Below, piece by piece: positions 44,636-53,546 of a stretch of DNA of 64,000 nt (its first letter is position 1; each line of letters begins with the position of its first letter). Location of the stretch: NCBI RefSeq assembly GCF_000025265.1, contig NC_013739.1, forward strand, positions 4,388,001 through 4,452,000. Reading direction: 5' to 3'. This DNA comes from Conexibacter woesei DSM 14684 (GTDB lineage Bacteria; Actinomycetota; Thermoleophilia; Solirubrobacterales; Solirubrobacteraceae). The position numbers and the translations under genes are program-made. A model generated the notes under the pieces. It saw only the letters and a program-made list of their open reading frames with translations, did no database searches and had not been told where the DNA came from.

Positions 44636-45385
44636 CTAGCGCGAGAGCGTGCGCCGCACGAGCCCGGGCACGACGACCCGCAGCGCGGCCGCGAGCCCGT
44701 ACGGGCGCGGCACGTAACGCTCGGCCTTCCCGCCGGGACCGGCGTCGAGGATCGCGTCGGCGACCTTCTCGGGCGTCGAGACGAGCCAGCGCGTCGACGC
44801 CTTCGAGACGAGCGCCGTCTGCGGGAAGCCCTCGGTCGCGACGAAGCCCGGCAGCACGAGGCCGACGTGGACGCCGTTGCGCCGCTCCTCCAGGTGCAGC
44901 GAGTCGGTCCAGCCGGCGAGCGCGAACTTCGACGCCGAGTAGGCGCCGCTCTTCGCACGCCCGACGCGGCCGGCGGTCGAGGCGACGTTCACGAGCGCGG
45001 ACGGCGCGCAGCTGCGCAGCAGCGGCAGCAGCTCCGCGCTCAGTCGCACGACGGCGTCGAAGTTGAGCGCCATCGTTCTCTGCACCTCGGCCCAGCCGTT
45101 GGACTCGAACGAGCCGCCCCAGCCGGCGCCCGCGTTGTTGACGAGCAGGTGCAGCCTGCCGCCGTGCTCGCGCTCGATCGCCTCGCGCACCTGCGCGGGC
45201 GCGCCGTCCTCGGTCAGGTCGACGGCGACGACGGTCGCGCCGCCAAGCTCGCGCGCAAGCCGCTCCAGCCGCTCCGCACGCCGGGCGACCAGCACCAGTC
45301 TCCACTCGGGGTCGCGCGCGAGCCTGCGCGCGGTCGCCTCCCCTATCCCGCTGGAGGCGCCGGTGACGACGGCGACCCTGCTCAT
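44636..45385 (-). CDS. SDR-family oxidoreductase
   Basis: 249 aa. TGASSGIGEATA, NNAGAGWGG, NVAST and YSASKFA give the full classical SDR set. The C-terminal RPYGLAAALRVVVPGLVRR is amphipathic and could touch membrane. ATG overlaps the stop of the receiver-like protein (ATGA). Substrate not deducible. Confidence 0.87.
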   Translation of the reverse strand: MSRVAVVTGASSGIGEATARRLARDPEWRLVLVARRAERLERLARELGGATVVAVDLTEDGAPAQVREAIEREHGGRLHLLVNNAGAGWGGSFESNGWAEVQRTMALNFDAVVRLSAELLPLLRSCAPSALVNVASTAGRVGRAKSGAYSASKFALAGWTDSLHLEERRNGVHVGLVLPGFVATEGFPQTALVSKASTRWLVSTPEKVADAILDAGPGGKAERYVPRPYGLAAALRVVVPGLVRRTLSR

Positions 45386-45753
45386 GTCAGCACCCGCTCG
45401 ATCAACGCCGCTCCCTCCCGTGCGAAGCGCGACCGTGGGACGACCAGGTCGAACTCCGCCGCTTCCGCGCTCCGCCGCACCTCGACATCGACGTGGGAGT
45501 AGAACGCAATCGAGCGGACGCCGTCGAGGTTCCCCGCGGCGCGCAGGCGGCCGACCAGCTCCAAGCGCGCCGGACCGTCGTCGGTCAGGTCGACGACGAG
45601 CAGCCGCGGGCCGCTGCCGGCGCGCGAAGCCAGCCACGCCCGCAGCGCGGCCTCGTCGCCGACGAGCGCCGCGTCGTGGTCCGCGGCGCGCAGCAGCCCG
45701 AGCACGTTGGAGCCGAACAGCAGGTCCGGCACGTACGCGGCGACGCGCGCCAT
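45382..45753 (-). CDS. Receiver-like domain protein (pseudo-receiver)
   Basis: 123 aa with a CheY-like alpha/beta pattern. Asp in RLLVVDLTDD lies at the phosphoacceptor place and SIAFYSHVD at the usual Thr/Ser strand, but the N-terminal acidic pair is reduced (YVPDLLFG) and the conserved Lys is Arg (VVPRSRF). It may signal without phosphorylation. Co-translated with the SDR. No kinase adjacent. Confidence 0.6.
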   Translation of the reverse strand: MARVAAYVPDLLFGSNVLGLLRAADHDAALVGDEAALRAWLASRAGSGPRLLVVDLTDDGPARLELVGRLRAAGNLDGVRSIAFYSHVDVEVRRSAEAAEFDLVVPRSRFAREGAALIERVLT

Positions 45754-45772
45754 GGCAGGCCGCCGCGCCCCG

Positions 45773-46135
45773 CTACTGCGCGTTCAGCTCGCGGAACTCA
45801 CGACGGACCGACTCGGGCCGGCCCCACATCTGCGTGACGGGGACGCGGCCGCTGCGCACCTCGCGCAGCGCCAGCTCGCCGTCGATCCGGTCGTCGTCGA
45901 GCAGTCTCAGCGCGACGTGGACGGCCGGCACCGCCGCGGCGTGGCCGAAGCGGTGGGCGCAGAGCAGCCGCCAGTGCCAGTCGTGTCTGGAGTACGGCTG
46001 GGCGTTGCACGTGACGAGGTACTTGGCGGCGTCGACGTAGCGCGACTCGTCGAAGATGCGGAGGTCGAGCTCGAGGTCGGTCCAGTCGTCGGGCAGCGAG
46101 TCGACGATCTGGGTGAAGGTGTCGGCGAGAGGCAT
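45773..46135 (-). CDS. Conserved hypothetical cytoplasmic protein
   Basis: 120 aa, acidic at the N-terminus and Trp/His-rich in the middle (YSRHDWHWRLLCAHRFGHA). Starts at ATG 46135; a TTG nine bases upstream is possible. No motif I can name. It lies 11 bp after the mntH stop on the same strand, so it may be co-transcribed with mntR-mntH. Confidence 0.6.
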   Translation of the reverse strand: MPLADTFTQIVDSLPDDWTDLELDLRIFDESRYVDAAKYLVTCNAQPYSRHDWHWRLLCAHRFGHAAAVPAVHVALRLLDDDRIDGELALREVRSGRVPVTQMWGRPESVRREFRELNAQ

Positions 46136-46146
46136 GGCAGCCAAGG

Positions 46147-47448
46147 TTACCCGGCGAACGTCTGGTACAGCAGGAAGACGTTGAGCGCGATGATCGCGAC
46201 CGCGATCGCCCCCGCGACGACGGTCGTCGCGCGGCGGTTGACGAGCCCGCCCATCACCTCGCGGCGGCTGGTGAGGATGATCAGCGGCACGAGCGCGAAC
46301 GGGATCCCGAACGACAGCACGACCTGGCTGATCACGAGCGAGCGGGTCGGGTCGAGCCCGAGCGCGAGCACGACGAGCGCCGGCGTCATCGTGATCAGCC
46401 GCCGCAGCACGAGCGGGATCGTGCGGTTGATGAAGCCGGACATGATCACCTGGCCGGCGTAGGTGCCGACCGACGAGCTGGCGAAGCCGGAGGCGAGCAG
46501 CGCGAGCGCGAACGCAAGTGCCGCGCCGGGGCCGATCAGCTGGTCGAAGCCGTGGTACGCGCCTTCGAGCGTGTCGACGTCACCGAGCGAGGAGCCGTGG
46601 AAGAGCGACGCCGCGATCACCAGCATCAGCATGTTGACGACGCCCGCGACCGACATCGCGATCAGCACGTCTATCCGCATCCAGCGGAACAGGCGCTTGC
46701 GCTCCGCGTCGGTCTCGACCTGGATGCGGTCCTGCGTCAGCGCCGAGTGCAGGTAGATCACGTGCGGCATCACGGTCGCGCCGAGGATCGCGGCGGCGAG
46801 CAGGACCGAGTCGCCGCCGGCGAAGCCGGGCACGAAGCCGCTGATCACGCCGCTCGCCTCCGGCCCGACCTTGAGCGTGTCGTAGAGGAAGCCGAGCAGG
46901 ATCACGCCGAGCATCCCGCCGATCACGAGCTCGAAGCGGCGGTAGCCCTTCGACTGCAGCGCCAGGATCGCGAACGCGACGACGCCGGTCATCAGCCCGG
47001 CGGTGAACAGCGGCACGCCGAACAGCAGGTTGAGCGCGATCGCGGCGCCGATGAACTCGGCCAGATCGGTCGCCATCGCGATCAGCTCCGCCTGTATCCA
47101 GAGCCCGACGGACGCCTTTCTCGGCAGCCGCTCGCGGCACAGCTCGGGCAGGTTCTTCCCCGTCGCCAGTCCGAGCTTCGCCGACAGCGTCTGGATCAGC
47201 ATCCCCATCAGGTTCGCCGCGAGGATCACCCACAGCAGCGTGTAGCCGTAGCTGGCGCCGCCGTCGATGTTCGTCGCGAAGTTGCCGGGGTCGACGTACG
47301 CGATCGCCGCGACGAACGCGGGGCCGAGCAGCGGCAGGATCCCCTTCAGGCCGCGGCGCGAGCGGATCCGCTCCAGCTCGCTCGGCTCCGGCAGCGCGAC
47401 CGCCCCTGCTGTCTCCGTGACCGGAGGCGGCGGGGGCGGCGGAGTCAC
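46147..47448 (-). CDS. mntH: Nramp-family Mn(II)/Fe(II) transporter
   Basis: 433 aa, about eleven transmembrane helices. Helix 1 has the metal motif YVDPGNFATN and helix 6 the motif ATVMPHVIYLHS, both essential in Nramp proteins. Proton-coupled uptake of manganese. A proline run of seven residues at the N-terminus is unusual. GTG start overlaps the mntR stop, so regulator and transporter form one operon. Confidence 0.93.
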   Translation of the reverse strand: MTPPPPPPPVTETAGAVALPEPSELERIRSRRGLKGILPLLGPAFVAAIAYVDPGNFATNIDGGASYGYTLLWVILAANLMGMLIQTLSAKLGLATGKNLPELCRERLPRKASVGLWIQAELIAMATDLAEFIGAAIALNLLFGVPLFTAGLMTGVVAFAILALQSKGYRRFELVIGGMLGVILLGFLYDTLKVGPEASGVISGFVPGFAGGDSVLLAAAILGATVMPHVIYLHSALTQDRIQVETDAERKRLFRWMRIDVLIAMSVAGVVNMLMLVIAASLFHGSSLGDVDTLEGAYHGFDQLIGPGAALAFALALLASGFASSSVGTYAGQVIMSGFINRTIPLVLRRLITMTPALVVLALGLDPTRSLVISQVVLSFGIPFALVPLIILTSRREVMGGLVNRRATTVVAGAIAVAIIALNVFLLYQTFAG

Positions 47449-48128
47449 TGCAAGACCTCGACGCGCATCGCGGCGGCGAGCGCGCCGCCGAGCACGTGCA
47501 CGTCGTCACCGCCGAAGCGGACGAACAGCGGCCCGTCGAACGGCTGCTTGTCGATCACCTCGAAGGCGTCGCCGGGGCTGATGCCGCGGTCGGAGAGGTA
47601 GCGCAGCATCGCCGGGTCCTGGTCGGAGATGCGCGTGAAGGTGCCGCGCGCGCCGGGCTCCAGCGACGCCAGCGCGTCGGTCGCGCCCTCCTCGATCGTC
47701 AGCTCGCGCGTCGGGATCGGGTCGCCGTGCGGGTCGTGCGTCGGGTTGCCGAGCTTCGCCGCGATCAGCTCCTCCAGCTCCTCGGAGATGTGGTGCTCGA
47801 GCACCTCCGCCTCGGCGTGGACGCGATCCCACGGCAGTCCGAGCGACTCGGCGAGGTACAGCTCCAGCAGGCGGTGGTGGCGCAGTACCTCGAGCGCGAC
47901 TCTGCGGCCGGACTCGGTCAGCGCGACGCCCTTGTAGGGCACGTGCGTGACGAGCCCCAGCTCGTCGAGCTTGCGCACCATGCCGGAGGCGGAGCCGGGC
48001 GTGACGCCGAGCCGCTCGGCGAGCGCGTTGGTCGTGACGGCGCCGCCGCCGCGCGTCTCGAGCGCGTAGATCGCCTTCGCGTAATCCTCGACCGCGGTGG
48101 AGTGCGGCTGCGATGCGGGAGAGACCAT
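47445..48128 (-). CDS. mntR: DtxR/MntR-family metal-dependent repressor
   Basis: 227 aa. Winged helix at about 10-75 (VEDYAKAIYALETRGGG, LAERLGVTPGSASGMVRKLD), metal/dimer domain with VHAEAEVLEHHISEEL and an SH3/FeoA-like C-terminal domain (GDAFEVIDKQPFDGPLFVR). Represses when bound to Mn(II) or Fe(II). The downstream Nramp gene argues for manganese. Its own promoter contains the palindrome at 48141-48160. Confidence 0.9.
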   Translation of the reverse strand: MVSPASQPHSTAVEDYAKAIYALETRGGGAVTTNALAERLGVTPGSASGMVRKLDELGLVTHVPYKGVALTESGRRVALEVLRHHRLLELYLAESLGLPWDRVHAEAEVLEHHISEELEELIAAKLGNPTHDPHGDPIPTRELTIEEGATDALASLEPGARGTFTRISDQDPAMLRYLSDRGISPGDAFEVIDKQPFDGPLFVRFGGDDVHVLGGALAAAMRVEVLQ

Positions 48129-48135
48129 GACTTCG

Positions 48136-48160
48136 ATTATGGCACGCCAAAAAACGTGCC
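48136..48160. promoter_or_regulatory. mntR promoter with putative MntR operator
   Basis: The dyad GGCACG-CCAAAAAA-CGTGCC (48141-48160) abuts a minus-strand -10 box CATAAT (48141-48136). The predicted transcript start falls at or next to the mntR ATG (48128), so the message may be leaderless and the repressor would block it directly. Confidence 0.6.
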
Positions 48161-48190
48161 TCGGAATCGGGTACGAGTACCATCGAAGCG

Positions 48191-49201
48191 ATGTCGAGCA
48201 TCGAGCAGCTGACCGCCGACGAGCGCGCGGTGCGCGAGGGCGCCGGGCTGCTCGACCGCTCCGAGCGCGGCAAGCTCGCGCTGACCGGCGGCGAGACGAA
48301 GAGATTCCTGCAGGGTCAGGTCACCAACGACGTCGAGGCGCTCGTTCCGGGCAGCGGCTGCTACGCCGCGTTCCTGACCGCCAAGGGCAAGATGCGCGGT
48401 GACCTGCGCGTGCTCGACGTCCATGTCGATGCCCGCGAGTTCCCCGGGCAAGCCGGCGACCAGGCGCCGACGGGGAACTCGCAATGCGAAGCACTGCTGC
48501 TCGACTGCGAGCGCGTGGCGTTGCAGGACCTCTTCACGATGGTCCGCCAGTTCAAGCTCGGCTTCGACGTCGAGCTGCACAGACGGACGCTGGAGCGCGG
48601 GCTGCTGTCGCTCGTCGGGCCGCGCTCGCGCGCCGTGCTCGGCGACGCCGCGGCGGCGCTCGGCGAGCCCGAGCACGCCAACGTCGCGGCGACGGTCGAC
48701 GGGATCGCGGTCGTGCTGGTCGCGACCGACGTCGGCGTCGACCTGATCGCCGACAGCGCGCAGACCGACGCGCTCTCGCGCGCGCTGCTCGCGCGCGGCG
48801 CGCACGCCGTCGACGAGCCGGTCGTCGAGACGCTGCGGGTCGAGCGCGGGCGCCCGCGCTACGGCGCCGAGCTCGACGACACGACGATCCCGCAGGAAGC
48901 CGATCTCAACGACCGCGCGGTCTCGTTCACGAAGGGCTGCTACGTCGGCCAGGAGACGGTCGCGCGCCTGTTCTACAAGGGCAAGCCGAACCGCCACCTG
49001 CGCGGGCTGCGGCTGTCGGCGCCGGTCGCGCCGGGGACGGAGCTGATGCTCGGCGGGAAGCGCGTCGGCGCGGTCGGCAGCGTCGCGCTGTCGCCGGCGC
49101 ACGGACCGATCGCGCTGGCGCTGGTGCGGCGCGAGGCCGAGCCGGGCGCGACGGTGACAGCCGGCGAGGCGACCGCCGAGGTCGTCACGCTTCCGTTCTG
49201 A
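48191..49201 (+). CDS. ygfZ: Folate-binding YgfZ/GcvT-like protein
   Basis: 336 aa. GcvT-fold with FLQGQVTNDVEAL near residue 40 and the YgfZ signature KGCYVGQE near 247. Helps assembly or repair of some Fe-S proteins with tetrahydrofolate. The N-terminal part has a 15-residue insertion (DAREFPGQAGDQAP). It may support the radical-SAM FbiC proteins in general terms, but no direct link is visible. Divergent from mntR. Confidence 0.9.
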   Translation: MSSIEQLTADERAVREGAGLLDRSERGKLALTGGETKRFLQGQVTNDVEALVPGSGCYAAFLTAKGKMRGDLRVLDVHVDAREFPGQAGDQAPTGNSQCEALLLDCERVALQDLFTMVRQFKLGFDVELHRRTLERGLLSLVGPRSRAVLGDAAAALGEPEHANVAATVDGIAVVLVATDVGVDLIADSAQTDALSRALLARGAHAVDEPVVETLRVERGRPRYGAELDDTTIPQEADLNDRAVSFTKGCYVGQETVARLFYKGKPNRHLRGLRLSAPVAPGTELMLGGKRVGAVGSVALSPAHGPIALALVRREAEPGATVTAGEATAEVVTLPF

Positions 49202-49305
49202 TCGCGTAGCAAACGCATGTACGAGCCGTTGCCGTCGTGTGACGACTGCAACCATGGGTACGATGTCCTCACCACGGGGGCACCATCGAAGGAAGGAGGC
49301 GCCCG

Positions 49306-49542
49306 ATGACGACGTTCGCAGCCGACCACGACACCGAACGACAGCTCAGAGAGCTGGACGATCGCATGCGCACAGCGTGGGAGGACTACCGCAGCAGCAT
49401 CAGCGAGCTCGCCGGCGTCGAGTACGAGGATGCGGAGCTGATCTCCTGGGAGCGTCTGCAGCAGGCGCTCCACGACGTCGCCACCGAGCGGCAGCGCGTC
49501 GTCGGCGCCGCCGGCCACGAGGACGACGCAGCCGCGCACTGA
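49306..49542 (+). CDS. Small helical hypothetical protein
   Basis: 78 aa, acidic and predicted helical (ERQLRELDDRMRTAWEDYRS). An excellent ribosome site GAAGGAGG stands eight bases before the ATG. No recognised motif. Followed by a strong hairpin. Confidence 0.65.
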   Translation: MTTFAADHDTERQLRELDDRMRTAWEDYRSSISELAGVEYEDAELISWERLQQALHDVATERQRVVGAAGHEDDAAAH

Positions 49543-49560
49543 CGCGCACCCCGGCCCCGA

Positions 49561-49592
49561 CGCTCCCGCCATGCCCAGGCATCGCGGGAGCG
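49561..49592 (+). terminator. Hairpin terminator after the 78-aa gene
   Basis: CGCTCCCGC (49561-49569) pairs with GCGGGAGCG (49584-49592); inside, ATGCC-CA-GGCAT continues the stem after one C-C mismatch, for 14 pairs in all. Confidence 0.7.
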
Positions 49593-49853
49593 GTCGCGCG
49601 GGCCCGCCGGCGCGCGCCGGCGTTCCCACCCCAGCAGACCGCTCGCGAACAGAGATCGTTTGCTCAGATTCCCCTGCGCAGATCCAAGACATCCCTGGAA
49701 ATGCGCCGCAAACACGGTGGAATGACGAAATCAGTGCTCGCGATTGACTGGTCAGTCGGCTAAGGTTCCCGCCGACCGCCGGCGGGAGTCTGCGCGCCAA
49801 GACGTGAACTCTGGTGGACGGATTGGGAAGCGAAGAGGAGAGCTAGGACCACG
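49593..49853. other. Intergenic region with a weak TetR-type palindrome
   Basis: With the hairpin, the gap 49543-49853 is 311 bp. No reading frame there looks coding. A short dyad GACTG-GT-CAGTC (49746-49757) resembles many TetR-family operators and overlaps a TTGACT box; no good -10 box follows at the usual distance. Confidence 0.4.
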
Positions 49854-50279
49854 ATGCGCAAGCGGATGGCGGGAGCGATCAGCGTCGCGATGCTGCTCGT
49901 CGGATGCGGGGCGTCCGACGACTACGCCAACGATCCACGCCCGCCGGCGCCGAGAAGCCTGGCGGTCAGCGTCACGAACGACCGCATCGCGATCTCGCCG
50001 TCGAGAATAGGCGCGGGCCCCGCCGTCCTGATCGTCAGCAACCAGAGCGACACGTCGCGCGACGTGACGCTCACGCCGCCGGAGGGGTCGAGCAGCGCCT
50101 GCGTCGACGCGGACGCGTCGAGCGGGCCGATCAACCCGATGGGCACCGCACGCGTGACGGTCAACCTCGTCGAGGGCGACTGCATCCTCAGCGTGCGCGA
50201 CGAGCGCACCCCGCGCCCCGCCCGCCTGACCGTCGGCACCGAGCGCCCGAGCGCTCAGGCCGACCTGCTGCTGCCGTAG
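49854..50279 (+). CDS. Small lipoprotein of unknown function
   Basis: 141 aa. Lipobox MLLVGCGASDD, then a beta-rich domain with two Cys (SSACVDAD, EGDCILSV) that could form a disulfide; the pattern resembles an Ig-like or cupredoxin-like sandwich without copper ligands. No partner gene. Confidence 0.65.
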   Translation: MRKRMAGAISVAMLLVGCGASDDYANDPRPPAPRSLAVSVTNDRIAISPSRIGAGPAVLIVSNQSDTSRDVTLTPPEGSSSACVDADASSGPINPMGTARVTVNLVEGDCILSVRDERTPRPARLTVGTERPSAQADLLLP

Positions 50280-50366
50280 CCGTGCTTCGCATTGCGAGTT
50301 CCACGACGGCGCTCGCCGCCGCGTAGCGCCCTGGGAACTCGCGGGCCGCTCCAGGCCGGCAGCTGC

Positions 50367-50382
50367 ATGAGAGCACTCTCAT
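50367..50382. promoter_or_regulatory. Putative MarR operator
   Basis: Perfect palindrome ATGAGAG-CA-CTCTCAT, 48 bp before the MarR gene start. A second, imperfect dyad CTTGCGTGCA ... TGCAAGCAAG overlaps the start codon. Both are suitable autorepression sites. Confidence 0.6.
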
Positions 50383-50429
50383 ATCGATTGCCCTCACGCA
50401 ACCTGTCCTTGCGTGCAATGATTGTTCTC

Positions 50430-50933
50430 ATGCAAGCAAGTTCCGTGAACCAGCCTGCACCTGCGTCGGCCGACCCGGCCGACGTCGCGCGCGACCTCTA
50501 CACGACGTTCTTCACCCTCAACCAGCGGGTCTCGCGCGACCTGTTCCAGATGCTCGCCGACATGGGCCTCTCGATCACGCAGTTCAAGCTGCTGCACCTG
50601 CTCCTGCGCAGCGGAGAGAAGGAGCCGAGCGTGAAAGCCCTCGGCGACCAGTTCGGCCTCTCCCTCGCCGCCGCCAGCCGGGCCGTCGAAGGCCTGCACC
50701 AGCGCGGCTACGTCGAGCGCAGAGAGTGCCCGACCGATCGCCGCATGAAGCGCGTGCGGCTGACCGACGCCGGGCGCGAGGCGATCCGCGAGCTGCACGC
50801 GACCAACATCTCGCTGCTGGCGGAGTTCACGGCCAACCTCACCGAGCAGCAGCGGCAGGCGCTGTCAGACGCCCTCGTGCCGTTGATGACGCTGCTCGAG
50901 ATCGACCCGTCGATGGAAGGCCCCTCCAGATGA
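50430..50933 (+). CDS. MarR-family transcriptional regulator
   Basis: 167 aa. Winged helix with SVKALGDQFGLSLAAASRAV as recognition helix and wing GYVERRECPTDRRMKRVRLT. ATG 50430; an ATG 12 bases upstream is possible. Overlaps the efflux gene (ATGA), so it most likely represses that pump and itself. Confidence 0.88.
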   Translation: MQASSVNQPAPASADPADVARDLYTTFFTLNQRVSRDLFQMLADMGLSITQFKLLHLLLRSGEKEPSVKALGDQFGLSLAAASRAVEGLHQRGYVERRECPTDRRMKRVRLTDAGREAIRELHATNISLLAEFTANLTEQQRQALSDALVPLMTLLEIDPSMEGPSR

Positions 50934-52498
50934 CCGACCGAATCCGCGCACTGTCGCTGACCGAGGAGAACCGCCGCTGGTGGACGCTCGGTGCGATGTG
51001 CTTCGCCCTCTTCATGCTGATGCTCGACAACACGGTGGTCAACGTCGCGCTGCCGTCGATCCAGTCCGACCTGAACGCCGACCTGGCGTCGCTGGAGTGG
51101 ACGATCAACGCCTACACGCTCTCGCTCGCCGTGCTGCTCGTCGTCGGCGGGCGCCTGGGCGACATCTTCGGCCGCCGCAAGATCTTCCTCATCGGCGTCA
51201 GCGTCTTCGCGCTCTCCAGCGCCGCGATCGGCCTCGCGCCGAGCGACACCGCGCTGATCGTCGGCCGTGCGATCCAGGGCATCGGCGCCGCGATGATGAT
51301 GCCGGCGACGCTCTCGATCGTCACCAACGCGTTCCCGCCGCACGAGCGCGGCAAGGCGCTCGGCACGTGGGCGGGCGTCTCCGCGCTCGCGCTCGCGATC
51401 GGCCCGGTCGTCGGCGGCTTCCTGACCGAGCAGGTCTCGTGGCGGGCGATCTTCTTCCTCAACCTGCCGGTCGCCGCCGCGGCGATCGCGATGACGCTCT
51501 TCTCGACGCGCGAGTCGCGCGACGAGACCGTCGGCAGGCAGCTCGACTACGCCGGCATCGCGACGCTGACGATCGGCCTGACCGGCCTCGTGCTCGGCCT
51601 GATCGAGGGCAACGCGTGGGGCTGGGGCTCGGCGAGAATCGTCGGCCTGTTCGCGCTCGCGGTCGTCTCGCTCGCCGCGTTCGTCGTCGTCGAGCTGCGC
51701 GTCAGAACGCCGATGGTCGACTTCGGCGTCTTCAGATCGCGCCAGTTCGCGGGCGCCAGCAGCGTCGGCTTCATCGTCTCGTTCGGGATGATGGCGATGT
51801 TCTTCTTCACCGCGCTGTACATGCAGAACATCCTCGGGTTCTCGGCGCTGGAGGCGGGCGTCCGCTTCCTGCCGACAACGCTCGTGCTGATCGTGATGGG
51901 CCCGCTCGCCGGGCGCCTGACCGACCGCATCGGACCGAAGCCGCTGCTCGTCAGCGGCATGCTGATCACGGGCGCCTCGCAGATATGGCAGTCGTTCCTG
52001 ACCGCCGACACCGGCTACAGCTTCCTGCTGCCGTCGTTCGTCCTGATGGGCATCGGCATGGGCCTCGTGATGTCGCCGATGACCACCGCCGCGATGAACT
52101 CCGTCGACCGCACCAAGGCCGGCGTCGCCTCCGGCGTGCTGTCGATGGGCCGCATGGTCGGCTCCTCCCTCGGCGTCGCGATCTTCGGCGCGGTCGTCGC
52201 GAGCGTCGGCAGCGCGAAGCTGGAGCAGTCGCTGCCGGGTCTCCCGGCCGGCGCGCGTGACAGGCTGTCGGAGTCGCTCGGCGGCGGCGGGGTCTCGGAC
52301 GGGGCCGCTCCCGCCAGAATCGTCGACGCGACGCACGACGCGTTCATCTCCGCCTTCGGCACCGGCATGAAGATCAGCGGCATCGTCGCGATCTTCGGCG
52401 CGTTCGTCGCGCTCGCGCTGATCAGAGGCGGGCGCCCGGCCGCGCCCGCGACCGTCCCGGCCGAGGCGGAAGCCGAAGCCGAGCTGGCGCCCGCGTAG
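50930..52498 (+). CDS. MFS drug exporter, DHA2 (14-helix) family
   Basis: 522 aa. Helix 1 motif LDNTVVNVALPSI, motif A GGRLGDIFGRRK, motif C region AIGPVVGGFLTEQ. Proton-driven multidrug export of the EmrB/QacA type. Acidic low-complexity C-terminus. Regulated by the upstream MarR gene with which it overlaps. Confidence 0.92.
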   Translation: MTDRIRALSLTEENRRWWTLGAMCFALFMLMLDNTVVNVALPSIQSDLNADLASLEWTINAYTLSLAVLLVVGGRLGDIFGRRKIFLIGVSVFALSSAAIGLAPSDTALIVGRAIQGIGAAMMMPATLSIVTNAFPPHERGKALGTWAGVSALALAIGPVVGGFLTEQVSWRAIFFLNLPVAAAAIAMTLFSTRESRDETVGRQLDYAGIATLTIGLTGLVLGLIEGNAWGWGSARIVGLFALAVVSLAAFVVVELRVRTPMVDFGVFRSRQFAGASSVGFIVSFGMMAMFFFTALYMQNILGFSALEAGVRFLPTTLVLIVMGPLAGRLTDRIGPKPLLVSGMLITGASQIWQSFLTADTGYSFLLPSFVLMGIGMGLVMSPMTTAAMNSVDRTKAGVASGVLSMGRMVGSSLGVAIFGAVVASVGSAKLEQSLPGLPAGARDRLSESLGGGGVSDGAAPARIVDATHDAFISAFGTGMKISGIVAIFGAFVALALIRGGRPAAPATVPAEAEAEAELAPA

Positions 52499-52536
52499 GA
52501 CCGACGCCATCCGCGGGGCGCACTAGCGTCCTGCGG

Positions 52537-53505
52537 ATGGAGGTCCTCGACGCGATCGACGACCGGGCGCTCGACGCGCTGCTCGCCCGGAGGGAGTTCT
52601 TCTGGCTCGACCTCGTCGGGCCGAGCGACGAGGAGGTCGCGCGGCTCGGCGCGCGCTTCGGCTGGCACCCGCTCGCGATCGAGGACACGCAGGAGTTCAG
52701 ACAGCGGCCGAAGCTCGACCGCTACGGCGACCACACGCTGCTCGTCTTCTACGGCGCGCGCGACGTGCCCGTGCCCGAGGAGGACACCGACGAGGAGAAC
52801 AGACGCGTCCTCGTCGAGGTCCACCTGCTGATCAGCGGCGACTGGGTCGTGACCGTCCGCAAGCGCGAGAGCCCCGAGCTGGACGATCTGCGGCGGCGGC
52901 TGGCGTCCGGCGAGGACCCCGAGAGCGAGGCGGGCGTCGTCTACCGCATCCTCGACACGCTGACCGACACCTTCTTCCCCGTGCTGGAGGCGATCGACGA
53001 CGCGATCGACAGACTCGAGGACGCGATCCTGATCTCGCCCGGCGCCGCGCAGCTGCAGCGCGTCTTCCATCTCAAGCGCAAGCTGCTCGCGCTGCGCCGC
53101 GTCGTCACGCCGCAACGCGACCTCGCGCAGCGGACGATCTCCGAGATCGCCGACCTGCCGGGGCTCGACCCCGGCTCGCGCGACTACTTCCGCGACGTCT
53201 ACGACCACCTGATCCGCGTCTCGGACATGGTCGACTCCTACCGCGACCTCCTGAGCGGGACGATGGACGTCTACCTCTCGACGACGTCGAACAGACAGAA
53301 CGCGGTGATGAAGCAGCTGACGATCGTCTCGACGATCTTCCTGCCGGTGACCGCGCTGACCGGCTTCTTCGGGATGAACTTCGGCTGGCTCGTCGGCCAC
53401 ATCGACACGCTGTGGTCGTTCCTGCTGTTCGGCGTCGGCGGCGCGCTGCTGGCCGCGATCGGGCTGCTCGTGTGGTTCAAGCGCGCGCGCTTCCTCGAGA
53501 GCTGA
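52537..53505 (+). CDS. corA: CorA-family Mg/Co/Ni transporter
   Basis: 322 aa. Large acidic cytoplasmic domain, long stalk helix, two C-terminal helices and the signature GFFGMNFG between them, with KRARFLES as the positive tail. Magnesium (or cobalt) channel of the inner membrane. Monocistronic, 38 bp after the exporter. Confidence 0.93.
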   Translation: MEVLDAIDDRALDALLARREFFWLDLVGPSDEEVARLGARFGWHPLAIEDTQEFRQRPKLDRYGDHTLLVFYGARDVPVPEEDTDEENRRVLVEVHLLISGDWVVTVRKRESPELDDLRRRLASGEDPESEAGVVYRILDTLTDTFFPVLEAIDDAIDRLEDAILISPGAAQLQRVFHLKRKLLALRRVVTPQRDLAQRTISEIADLPGLDPGSRDYFRDVYDHLIRVSDMVDSYRDLLSGTMDVYLSTTSNRQNAVMKQLTIVSTIFLPVTALTGFFGMNFGWLVGHIDTLWSFLLFGVGGALLAAIGLLVWFKRARFLES

Positions 53506-53515
53506 CGGGTCCCGC

Positions 53516-53546
53516 TTGACCTTGCCCCCGGGGCAGGATGCACGAT
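53516..53546 (+). promoter_or_regulatory. MerR-type promoter with dyad spacer
   Basis: TTGACC (53516-53521) is followed by the dyad TTGCCCC-C-GGGGCAGG and a weak -10 box CACGAT (53541-53546). The 19-bp spacer is typical of promoters that MerR proteins untwist. The -10 box overlaps the first ATG. Confidence 0.55.

Noticed and set aside
49746-49757. GACTG-GT-CAGTC as a confident TetR operator and promoter.
   Set aside because: Arms are only five bases, no TetR gene is adjacent and no proper -10 box follows; noted only as a weak site.
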